Source of the DNA: Nitrospinota bacterium
GTDB lineage: Bacteria > JAUXIQ01
Assembly (NCBI GenBank): GCA_030620925.1
Contig: JAUXIQ010000131.1
Span: 1-6,210 of the forward strand
Length of the DNA: 6,210 bases
Direction of reading: 5' to 3'
Shown here: positions 1-5,804 of the stretch, one piece after another
How positions within the stretch are numbered: the stretch's first letter is position 1
Layout: each line of letters starts with the position of its first letter
The notes under the pieces: model-generated
The model's input: only the letters and a program-made list of their open reading frames with translations
Database searches by the model: none
Told to the model about the DNA's origin: nothing
Made by a program: the position numbers and the translations under genes

Positions 1-3000
1 AGCAGGCGGCCAAGCCGGAAGGACTGGACGAATTGATCCGTCTCCTGGCCGAGCATGCGGAAGCACCGGCGGATGAGGAAGCGCTTATCCCGTCCGCGGA
101 GCTATCTGGCGACGATGGCGGCGATAGTGCAGATACGGGGATTTCCGGGCCGGAAGCCGATTCAGACTTTTCAACCGAGCCCGAAGAGGAGCCAGTGAGT
201 GAAGAAGCCCCACCCCCTGCCTCGGAGCCGCTTAAAGAAGGTACTGATACTGAGTTCGTGCCCAAAGGAGCGGACCTTGAACTTATGGAAGAGTACGTAG
301 CCGAGTGCCGGGAGTATATCGAGGGGGCCGAGGAAGGGCTTCGTTTACTCGAAGAAAGCCCCAACGACGAGGATGCAGTCGACACAGTATTCCGCGCCTT
401 CCATACCATTAAGGGGACTTCCGCTTTCCTCAGGCTCTCCATTGTATCGGAGTTGGCCGATGTAGCGGAATCATATATGAGCCGCATCCGCAATGGTGAA
501 ATTCCTTTCACCGGTGTACATGCAGAGCTGGCTCAACGGTCCGCAAGCGTGCTTAAGATGCTCATTCAAGCCATCGAAGACTCCCTGGCCGGTGGTCAGG
601 CCTCCAGGCCTGAGGGCCTTGAAGAGTTGATGCAACTTCTGGCCGAGCCGGGGAAAGAGCCAAAGCCGGAACCCGAAGAAGATTTTTTCCCACTTGTAGA
701 GCCGGCGGTAGAAATTACCCATATAGATTCCCTGCCGGAAGATGTTGACACGGAGCTTCTGACGGACTTCATCGCCGAGAGCCGAGATAATATCCAGAAT
801 GCCGAAGAAGCACTACTCATTCTTGAAGAAGCCCCCGAGAATATGGATGCACTCAACAAAGTGCTTCGTGCCTTTTACACTATCAGAGGGACTTCTGATT
901 TCTTTGGGCTCTCAAACATATATGAGTTGGCTAATGGAGTAGAAATTCTCATAAGCCGCATCCGCGATCGTGAAATTTACTATACCGGTGGATGCGCAGA
1001 CCTGGCTCTCCGTTCGGTGGATATGATCAAGAGGCTTCTCCATGCCGTTGAGGAAGCCATAAACGGCTCCCCGCTGGTCAGGCCCGTGGGCCTGGACGAT
1101 TTGTTGCGTCTCCTGGACGTGGTTGAGAGGGAGCCGGAACAGGATGATTCCCCATATCCCATCGTGGAGCCAATTCAGGATACCCCGTTTACAGAGTTCC
1201 TGCTTGAAGACGTTGACCCCAGTCTCATTACTGACTTCATCAGCGAGTGCAGCGAATATATGCAGGACGCGGATGAAGCACTACAAGCTCTGGAAAGCAA
1301 CCCAGAGGATATGGAAGCCGTCAACACCGTTTTTCGTGCCTTCCATACCATCAAAGGAACTTCCACTTTCCTGAAGCTCTCAACCATATCAGAGCTGGCA
1401 CATGGGGCGGAAACTCTCCTGGACCGAATTCGGTCCCGTGAAATATCCTGCACAGGAACGTACGCAGACCTTACCCTTCGGTCCGCAGAGATGCTCAAGG
1501 GACTCCTTCGGGCCGTGCAGGAAGACATGGGCAGCGGTCTTGAGACCAAGCCGGAGGGTCTTTATGAATTGATGCGCCTCCTGGCCGAACCGGAGGAAGA
1601 GCTTGTACGGGATGATTTTGCCTATCCCCTTGTGGAGCCGGCTCCGGAGCTGCCAACAACGGAATTCCTGCCGGAAGATGCTGACCCGAACCTCCTGGCC
1701 GATTTCCTCACCGAGAGTCGTGAGTATATCCAGGAGGCCGAAGCCGCCCTGCTGGTTCTTGAAAATGACCCCCAGGATATGGATTCGGTCAACAACATAT
1801 TCCGCGCCTTTCATACCATCAAAGGGACTTCCTCTTTCTTGGGGCTTACTACCATATCAGACTTTTCTCATGGAGCGGAAACGCTCCTTAGCCGCATCCG
1901 CGACTCTGAATTACCCTGCAAGGGCAAGTATGCAGACCTCGTCCTTCGTTCTTTAGATATGCTTATGGAGCTCCTTCAGGCCGTGCATAACGCTATGGGC
2001 GAAGACCAGGTTATCAAGCCGGAGGGCCTGGAAAGGCCGGAAGGTCTCGATGAATTGATGTACCTCCTGGTTGAGGCGGAGAAGGAGCCGACTTGGGAAA
2101 TAACCGCCGACACCGGCGCAGCGCCTGTTGACGACGGATCATATTCCGTATTCCTGCCCGATGGTGCCGATCCGAACCTCCTGTCGGATTTCCTCACCGA
2201 GAGCCGTGAGTATATTCAGGACGCTGAGGCGGCTCTGCTTTCTCTTGAAACAGAGACCGACGACATGGATGCCGTCGATACTGTATTTCGGGCGTTTCAC
2301 ACCATCAAAGGGACGTCCGCTTTCCTGGGCCTCAATCTCATAACTGAGCTCGCCCACGGGGCGGAATCCTTCCTCAGCCGAATCCGAGACCGCGAAATAC
2401 CATGCAGCGGAGGGTACGCAGACCTCGCCCTTCGCTCTGTGGATATGCTCAAGGAACTCCTCCAGACCGTTCAGGATGCCATGGGCGGGGAGCGTGTTCC
2501 GAGACCTGACGGCTTATACGATTTGATGCGTCTCCTGGCGGAGCCGGAGGCGGAGGGTATAAGCGGTGAATACGATATGATGACAAGAGGCGGTATGCCT
2601 CGCCTGGGGGATATCCTGGTTGCCGAGGGCAAAGCCAGCCGAGAGGATGTAGAGTCGGCCATTATGGATCAGGGCGACCAGCCGTTAGGTGTTGCGATGT
2701 TGAGGTCGCAAGCCGCATCCTTGACAGATATCGCCAAGGCCCTGAGAACTCAGCAGGGGATAAAGAGCAAAAGGACCACGGGGGATTCCTCGGTGCGGGT
2801 GCGCACCGACCGTCTTGACAATCTCATAGAAATGGTGAGTGAGCTGGTAATAGCCCACTCCATGGTCGCCCAGGATGAAACTGTCATCAGCGACGGACAA
2901 CACGATCTATTGAAGAAGGTATCGCAAGCGGGTAAGACCGTTCGCGAATTACAAGATTTAAGTATGTCTATGAGGATGGTCCCCTTTAAGGCCACCTTCC

Positions 3001-4073
3001 AGAAGATGACCAGGCTGGTCAGGGACCTCTCTCACAAGAGCGGTAAGATGGTCAACTTCCTAGCCGAGGGCGAGGAGACCGAGATCGACCGCCACATGGT
3101 GGATGCCATCAACGATCCCCTGGTACACATGATCAGAAACGCCCTGGACCATGGCATAGAAACTCCCGGAATTCGGGAGAAAAATGGAAAGCCGCGGGAG
3201 GGGAGCCTCAGGCTGGCGGCGTATCATGCAGGCGGCAACGTGGTGGTAGAGGTCAGTGATGACGGCAGGGGACTCAACAAGGGGAAGATAGTTGAAAAAG
3301 CCATCTCCAAAGGGTTGATAGACTCTGATAAAGGTATGTCGGACACCGATATTTACAACCTGATTTTCGAGCCCGGATTTTCCACCGCAGAAAGGGTGAC
3401 CGACGTTTCGGGCAGAGGCGTGGGGATGGACGTGGTAAAGAAGGGCATTGAATCCTTGAGGGGGCGCAGCGAGCTCATCTCGGAAGAAGGCCAGGGATGC
3501 ACCTTAAGGATGCGTCTGCCGCTCACCCTGGCCATTACTGACGGAATGCTGGTTAAAGTCGGCGAACAGCGCTACATAATACCCACGATCAGCATATATA
3601 TGTCAATCCGGCCCGAAAAGGATACAATTCACAGCGTTATCGGCAAGGGCGAGATGGTGCTGTTCAGGGATGAGCTAATACCCGTTTTCAGGCTCCATCA
3701 AATGTTAGATATAGAGGGAGCGGTAAATGACTCCAGCGAAGGTCTTCTGGTTATCCTTCAAGAAGGAGAAAGACACTGCGCTCTGCTCGTTGACGCATTG
3801 CTGGGGCAGCAGCAGGTTGTTGCCAAGCCTATGGGAGTCGGCATCGGTAAAGTAGACGGCTTCTCCGGCGCAGCGATTCTGGGAGACGGCCGTGTCGGGC
3901 TTATTATAGACCCCATTGAAATACTTTCCCTGGCAAGGCAGCATGTGGGATCCGGCAATTATAGAGGCCGAGCTGCCGGTAATGGACGAGAGGAGGGAGC
4001 TGAGCAGATAACGGCTGAGGAGACGACCGACCAACCGGAGGCTGAGAAAGAAGGCCGGGAGGTAAAATCGTGA
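1..4073 (+). CDS. cheA: Multi-HPt chemotaxis histidine kinase CheA (5' end outside window)
   Basis: Cytoplasmic histidine kinase of a chemoreceptor array; it autophosphorylates on an HPt histidine and passes phosphate to CheY/CheB-type regulators. The frame is open to base 3 (1-2 belong to a split codon). TTG at 33 is not the start, because the codons before it encode K-P-E-G-L-D-E-L, the end of a repeat unit. About 1356 residues are visible, roughly twice a usual CheA (about 650-700). Domain order: acidic linker (about 60-254); five HPt domains (255-2546); segment like secretion-ATPase N-terminal domains (about 2595-2770, L-G-D-I-L-V-A-E-G); P3 dimerisation helices (about 2787-2981); P4 ATPase (about 2982-3537) with N box H-M-I-R-N-A-L-D-H-G (3126-3155), G1 D-D-G-R-G (3258-3272) and G2 G-R-G-V-G-M-D (3411-3431); CheW-like P5 (about 3540-3945); charged tail to TGA 4071-4073. 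No clear P2 and no receiver domain is seen. The second visible HPt lacks the phospho-accepting histidine. Family assignment is very secure; the pathway served (flagellar, pilus or other) is not shown. Confidence 0.96.
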   Translation, partial: QAAKPEGLDELIRLLAEHAEAPADEEALIPSAELSGDDGGDSADTGISGPEADSDFSTEPEEEPVSEEAPPPASEPLKEGTDTEFVPKGADLELMEEYVAECREYIEGAEEGLRLLEESPNDEDAVDTVFRAFHTIKGTSAFLRLSIVSELADVAESYMSRIRNGEIPFTGVHAELAQRSASVLKMLIQAIEDSLAGGQASRPEGLEELMQLLAEPGKEPKPEPEEDFFPLVEPAVEITHIDSLPEDVDTELLTDFIAESRDNIQNAEEALLILEEAPENMDALNKVLRAFYTIRGTSDFFGLSNIYELANGVEILISRIRDREIYYTGGCADLALRSVDMIKRLLHAVEEAINGSPLVRPVGLDDLLRLLDVVEREPEQDDSPYPIVEPIQDTPFTEFLLEDVDPSLITDFISECSEYMQDADEALQALESNPEDMEAVNTVFRAFHTIKGTSTFLKLSTISELAHGAETLLDRIRSREISCTGTYADLTLRSAEMLKGLLRAVQEDMGSGLETKPEGLYELMRLLAEPEEELVRDDFAYPLVEPAPELPTTEFLPEDADPNLLADFLTESREYIQEAEAALLVLENDPQDMDSVNNIFRAFHTIKGTSSFLGLTTISDFSHGAETLLSRIRDSELPCKGKYADLVLRSLDMLMELLQAVHNAMGEDQVIKPEGLERPEGLDELMYLLVEAEKEPTWEITADTGAAPVDDGSYSVFLPDGADPNLLSDFLTESREYIQDAEAALLSLETETDDMDAVDTVFRAFHTIKGTSAFLGLNLITELAHGAESFLSRIRDREIPCSGGYADLALRSVDMLKELLQTVQDAMGGERVPRPDGLYDLMRLLAEPEAEGISGEYDMMTRGGMPRLGDILVAEGKASREDVESAIMDQGDQPLGVAMLRSQAASLTDIAKALRTQQGIKSKRTTGDSSVRVRTDRLDNLIEMVSELVIAHSMVAQDETVISDGQHDLLKKVSQAGKTVRELQDLSMSMRMVPFKATFQKMTRLVRDLSHKSGKMVNFLAEGEETEIDRHMVDAINDPLVHMIRNALDHGIETPGIREKNGKPREGSLRLAAYHAGGNVVVEVSDDGRGLNKGKIVEKAISKGLIDSDKGMSDTDIYNLIFEPGFSTAERVTDVSGRGVGMDVVKKGIESLRGRSELISEEGQGCTLRMRLPLTLAITDGMLVKVGEQRYIIPTISIYMSIRPEKDTIHSVIGKGEMVLFRDELIPVFRLHQMLDIEGAVNDSSEGLLVILQEGERHCALLVDALLGQQQVVAKPMGVGIGKVDGFSGAAILGDGRVGLIIDPIEILSLARQHVGSGNYRGRAAGNGREEGAEQITAEETTDQPEAEKEGREVKS
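255..2546 (+). repeat. Five tandem HPt domain repeats inside cheA (unit about 468 nt)
   Basis: Five imperfect in-frame repeats, each encoding one HPt helical bundle plus a C-terminal motif of the form P-E-G-L-x-x-L-M-x-L-L-A-E-P. Approximate units: A 255-650, B 729-1140, C 1197-1592, D 1665-2079, E 2151-2546. Phospho-acceptor codons: A CAT 402-404, B TAC (Tyr) 876-878, C CAT 1344-1346, D CAT 1812-1814, E CAC 2298-2300. Acceptor-to-acceptor distances are 474, 468, 468 and 486 nt (158, 156, 156 and 162 codons). Acidic linkers join the units. The first codons of the window encode the end of another unit, so the full gene has at least six. Similarity is visible at DNA level around the F-H-T-I-K-G-T-S codons, consistent with descent by tandem duplication. 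Confidence 0.93.
2016..2051 (+). repeat. 18-nt micro-duplication at the end of HPt unit D
   Basis: Two adjacent 18-nt units (2016-2033 and 2034-2051) encode K-P-E-G-L-E then R-P-E-G-L-D. The other units have this hexapeptide once. The six extra residues account exactly for the 162-residue spacing between the acceptors of units D and E, against 156 elsewhere. The two copies differ at several bases, so the duplication is not very recent or has been edited by selection. Confidence 0.8.
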
Positions 4074-4084
4074 ATCTGATGTAG
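4057..4084 (+). promoter_or_regulatory. Shine-Dalgarno and overlapping GTG after cheA leading to a 4-codon frame
   Basis: G-G-G-A-G-G at 4057-4062 lies 7 nt before a GTG at 4070 that overlaps the cheA TGA (4071-4073). This is the usual arrangement for translational coupling to a following gene. The frame reads only GTG AAT CTG ATG before TAG at 4082-4084. It may be a relic of a lost downstream gene or a leader-type start; chance is possible, since the purine-rich run also encodes the CheA tail. Confidence 0.35.
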
Positions 4085-4101
4085 ACGGTTCCGCCGTCTA
4101 C
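4081..4101 (+). other. 8-bp perfect hairpin just downstream of cheA
   Basis: GTAGACGG (4081-4088) and CCGTCTAC (4094-4101) are perfect inverted repeats around a 5-nt TTCCG loop, starting 7 nt after the cheA stop. No T-tract follows (next bases TCAGTGATAG), so it does not look like a standard intrinsic terminator. It could be a 3'-end stabiliser, an RNA-processing site or an attenuating structure between cheA and cheR. An 8-bp stem with so short a loop is not expected by chance in a region of this size. Confidence 0.6.
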
Positions 4102-4104
4102 TCA

Positions 4105-4299
4105 GTGATAGAAATTCCGGACGGGGGTTTGCAATACCTGAAAAGGATCTATAAAGCAGTTTATAACATAAGAACTCGGAAGAAGACGTTTTTTTACAAT
4201 TATGATGATAGCCAGCATCTCGCTGGAACTTTAAACGAAATAAACCCCCGGAGTTACTGGGATGCCTTTTCCCTGCCTGCTTCCCATGAGCCCGGTTAA
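4105..4299 (+). CDS. Doubtful small reading frame or gene remnant
   Basis: A 64-codon frame from GTG 4105 to TAA 4297-4299; the frame is open back to 4066 but has no ATG. Its product is polar and basic-aromatic in the middle (K-R-I-Y-K-A-V-Y-N-I-R-T-R-K-K) and matches no family I know. No Shine-Dalgarno precedes the GTG; the nearest purine-rich site (4057-4062) is over 40 nt upstream and fits GTG 4070 in another frame. It could be the remains of a gene once coupled to cheA, or chance. Confidence 0.18.
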   Translation: MIEIPDGGLQYLKRIYKAVYNIRTRKKTFFYNYDDSQHLAGTLNEINPRSYWDAFSLPASHEPG

Positions 4300-4342
4300 A
4301 TTAGCAAGCTAAAACCCCATTGGCGGGGGCCATCCCAGTGGC
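4253..4342 (+). other. Longer-range inverted repeat (12-bp stem including two G-U pairs)
   Basis: ACTGGGATG (4256-4264) is the exact reverse complement of CATCCCAGT (4331-4339). Two G-U pairs and one G-C pair extend the stem outward to 4253/4342. The 66-nt loop contains a possible inner stem CCCC (4315-4318)/GGGG (4325-4328). Nearby GGTTAA (4294-4299) can alternatively pair with TTAACC (4365-4370). This suggests a possible structured RNA, but a 9-bp exact match at arbitrary distance is near chance expectation in 860 nt, so support is modest. Confidence 0.3.
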
Positions 4343-4542
4343 ACTTATGGCGATTAAAATGCTTTTAACCTGTGCTCCGAAGACGTATGACAGGCATGGA
4401 CGAGAGGTAGGGAAATGGAACACAAACAGAACCGCTGGGAGTTTAAAAATTGCGGTAGAGAGCCAGGGGGAGAAGATTGCCGATCTTGGCATAGGTCCTC
4501 CGGCGGTTGACGATACTGTTCGGGGATTAAACGGAGGAAAGA

Positions 4543-4689
4543 ATGGGGGCAGAATCTGCTGAGCCGTCACTGGTACTTTCTGCGGTGGTGAGATTCAAGG
4601 CACATTTGCTCAAAAGCAGCTCTCCTATTCGAGTTGGGAGCTCTTTCAGATTGCTAGAGAGGAAGAAAAAGACCAATTTATGTTTTTGA
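4543..4689 (+). CDS. Possible small protein with strong Shine-Dalgarno (48 aa)
   Basis: ATG 4543 is preceded by GGAGGA at 4533-4538, the best ribosome-binding site between cheA and cheR. The frame runs 48 codons to TGA 4687-4689. The product begins M-G-A-E-S-A-E-P-S-L-V-L-S-A-V-V and ends in a basic stretch (R-K-K-K-T-N). No signal peptide, full transmembrane segment or known motif is evident. It spans the hairpin at 4618-4642. It could be a genuine small protein, the 5' part of a frameshifted gene, or a fortuitous frame. Confidence 0.28.
   Translation: MGAESAEPSLVLSAVVRFKAHLLKSSSPIRVGSSFRLLERKKKTNLCF
4618..4642 (+). other. 7-bp hairpin between cheA and cheR
   Basis: AGCTCTC (4618-4624) can pair with GGGAGCT (4636-4642), with one G-U pair and an 11-nt loop. 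It is followed by CTCTTTCAG, a poor T-tract, so it is at best a weak terminator. It may equally reflect chance within a small reading frame. Confidence 0.3.
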
Positions 4690-4920
4690 GACCCGGCCAG
4701 AGCTATGAGCGCAGTGCGTGATAGATAAATGGAAAAGGTTCTGGCCCGATGTGGGTTTTGCGTGTCATGTGCTTCAGCTGAGTATACGGCGGTACCATGT
4801 ATCAGGAGAAAGATGTGGGCGAGGAAGCACGAAAGAGCTTCCGGGGCAGCGAAAACGGCTCTAACGCTCCTACTTCTGATTGTTTAAACGTTGCTTCAGC
4901 CGACCTTGAAACAGATTGGC

Positions 4921-4927
4921 AAGGAGA
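4921..4927 (+). promoter_or_regulatory. Shine-Dalgarno that fixes the cheR start
   Basis: AAGGAGA at 4921-4927 is 7 nt upstream of ATG 4935. The in-frame ATG at 4797 is preceded by CGGCGGTACC, which has no comparable site. Starting at 4935 also gives the usual CheR length and removes a 46-residue polar extension that has no counterpart in the family. Confidence 0.75.
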
Positions 4928-4934
4928 ACCCGGG

Positions 4935-5762
4935 ATGGACACAAATTATGCTCTGGGAGACTTGAGCCAGAAGCATTTCACGGTTATAAGCCGAATGATG
5001 TATGAACTTTGCGGGCTTTCCCTTCCGGAAAATAAAATGGGAATGGTCAAGGCCCGTCTTCTGAAGCGCTTGCGAGCCCTGAGGTTTAACAGTTTCGAGC
5101 AATACCTCAGATTCGTGAGGAGCGATGAGTCAGGGAGAGAGCTGACCAGCATGATCGACGCCCTGACAACCAATAAGACAAGCTTCTTTAGAGAGCAGGC
5201 GCATTTCGACTTTTTGCGCGCTACTATACTGACACCACTGATTGCTAAGAACCGCAGGATAAGAATTTGGAGTGCCGGTTGCTCCTCAGGCGAGGAGCCT
5301 TTTTCGCTGGCCATATTGCTGAAAGAGGAAGTGCCCGATGTCAACCTGCGGGATGTGCGAATGCTGGCTACCGATATTTCCCATAGAATGTTAGAAATTG
5401 CGCGGGAAGCGGTCTATGAGAAAGATATATTGGGAGATATCTCCCCGCAGTTTTTGAACAAATATTTTACCTGTGTAAGGACTAAACCTAGCCGTGCTTA
5501 CAAGGTTAATCATGATGTCAGGTCCATAGTTAAGCTGGCCTGGCTGAATCTTATTGAGGATTGGCCCATGGCTGGTCCTTTTAACATGATCTTTTGCCGG
5601 AATGTGATGATCTATTTCGACAAACCGACGCGGCAACGGTTGATCCAGCGTTTCTGGGATATATTGGAGCCCGGGGGCTACCTTTTGGTGGGTCATTCGG
5701 AAAGTTTAACAGGTTCTTCGCACAAGTTCAGTTACGTGCAACCTGCCGTTTATTTGAAATAA
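4935..5762 (+). CDS. cheR: Chemotaxis receptor methyltransferase CheR
   Basis: S-adenosylmethionine-dependent methyltransferase that methylates glutamate side chains in the cytoplasmic part of chemoreceptors, resetting their signalling state during adaptation. The 275-residue product is normal length. The N-terminal helical domain covers about the first 70 residues. Family motifs follow in order: T-N-K-T-S-F-F-R-E (5169-5195); the SAM-binding motif I-W-S-A-G-C-S-S-G-E-E-P (5265-5300); A-T-D-I-S with the following helix (5367-5381); and F-C-R-N-V-M-I-Y-F-D (5592-5621) followed by L-E-P-G-G-Y-L-L-V-G-H-S-E-S-L (5664-5708). The start is chosen at ATG 4935; a 46-codon-longer frame from ATG 4797 is open but less likely. 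The frame ends in two consecutive TAA codons (5760-5765). No TPR or receptor-binding pentapeptide extension is visible. It lies 42 nt upstream of cheD and is probably co-transcribed with it. Confidence 0.95.
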   Translation: MDTNYALGDLSQKHFTVISRMMYELCGLSLPENKMGMVKARLLKRLRALRFNSFEQYLRFVRSDESGRELTSMIDALTTNKTSFFREQAHFDFLRATILTPLIAKNRRIRIWSAGCSSGEEPFSLAILLKEEVPDVNLRDVRMLATDISHRMLEIAREAVYEKDILGDISPQFLNKYFTCVRTKPSRAYKVNHDVRSIVKLAWLNLIEDWPMAGPFNMIFCRNVMIYFDKPTRQRLIQRFWDILEPGGYLLVGHSESLTGSSHKFSYVQPAVYLK

Positions 5763-5804
5763 TAAAGATGCCCGAAGGATTCTGGCTATAGGCAATGAAA
5801 AATA

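Larger units (their letters stand above)
4074..4934. other. Long intergenic region without a recognised gene
   Basis: About 860 nt between the cheA stop and the preferred cheR start, long for a chemotaxis operon. I recognise no protein family here on either strand. Contents I can point to: a hairpin just after cheA, a small hairpin at 4212-4226 (CCAGC/GCTGG), an AT-rich hairpin at 4354-4368 (TTAAAA/TTTTAA), a longer-range inverted repeat at 4253-4342, a T7 run at about 4189-4195, a 48-codon frame with a good Shine-Dalgarno, and a hairpin at 4618-4642. There are promoter-like matches (TTGCAA 4129-4134 with TATAAA 4150-4155), but the spacer is only 15 nt and the call is weak. I see no intrinsic terminator with a proper T-tract, no tRNA, and no riboswitch class I can name. 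Confidence 0.7.

Noticed and set aside
33-35. TTG at 33 as the start of cheA
   Set aside because: The frame is open upstream to base 3, and the upstream codons encode the conserved K-P-E-G-L-D repeat tail, so the gene begins outside the window.
471-2662. Several long minus-strand frames opposite the HPt repeats
   Set aside because: They recur at matching places in each repeat because they mirror cheA codons; they have no family content.
4129-4167. Sigma-70-like promoter (TTGCAA with TATAAA, or TATAAC at 4162)
   Set aside because: The spacer is only 15 nt for the first -10, and the second has no matching -35. Not strong enough for a promoter feature.
4339-4354. Sigma-54-like promoter (TGGCAC near 4339)
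   Set aside because: The GG and GC elements are 10 nt apart instead of the required 12, so it does not fit a -24/-12 promoter.
4301-4400. Possible c-di-GMP or other known riboswitch
   Set aside because: I could not find the conserved core of any riboswitch class I know; only generic stems are visible.
4320-4562. 80-codon frame from TTG 4320 (71 codons from ATG 4347)
   Set aside because: It has no Shine-Dalgarno at either start and no recognisable motif, and overlaps the inverted-repeat region. A loose resemblance to receptor signalling-domain text in its second half was too weak to use.
4301-4570. 89-codon minus-strand frame in the cheA-cheR gap
   Set aside because: No ribosome-binding site, no family resemblance, and an opposite frame is open over the same bases. 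Likely chance.
4550-4610. Group II intron domain V-like GAGCCGT segment
   Set aside because: The matching 3' strand and characteristic bulged hairpin are absent, and no intron-encoded protein is present.
4729-4887. 52-codon frame from ATG 4729 with C-x-x-C and a Leu-rich end
   Set aside because: No Shine-Dalgarno; the hydrophobic end is too short for a membrane helix. No support beyond being open.
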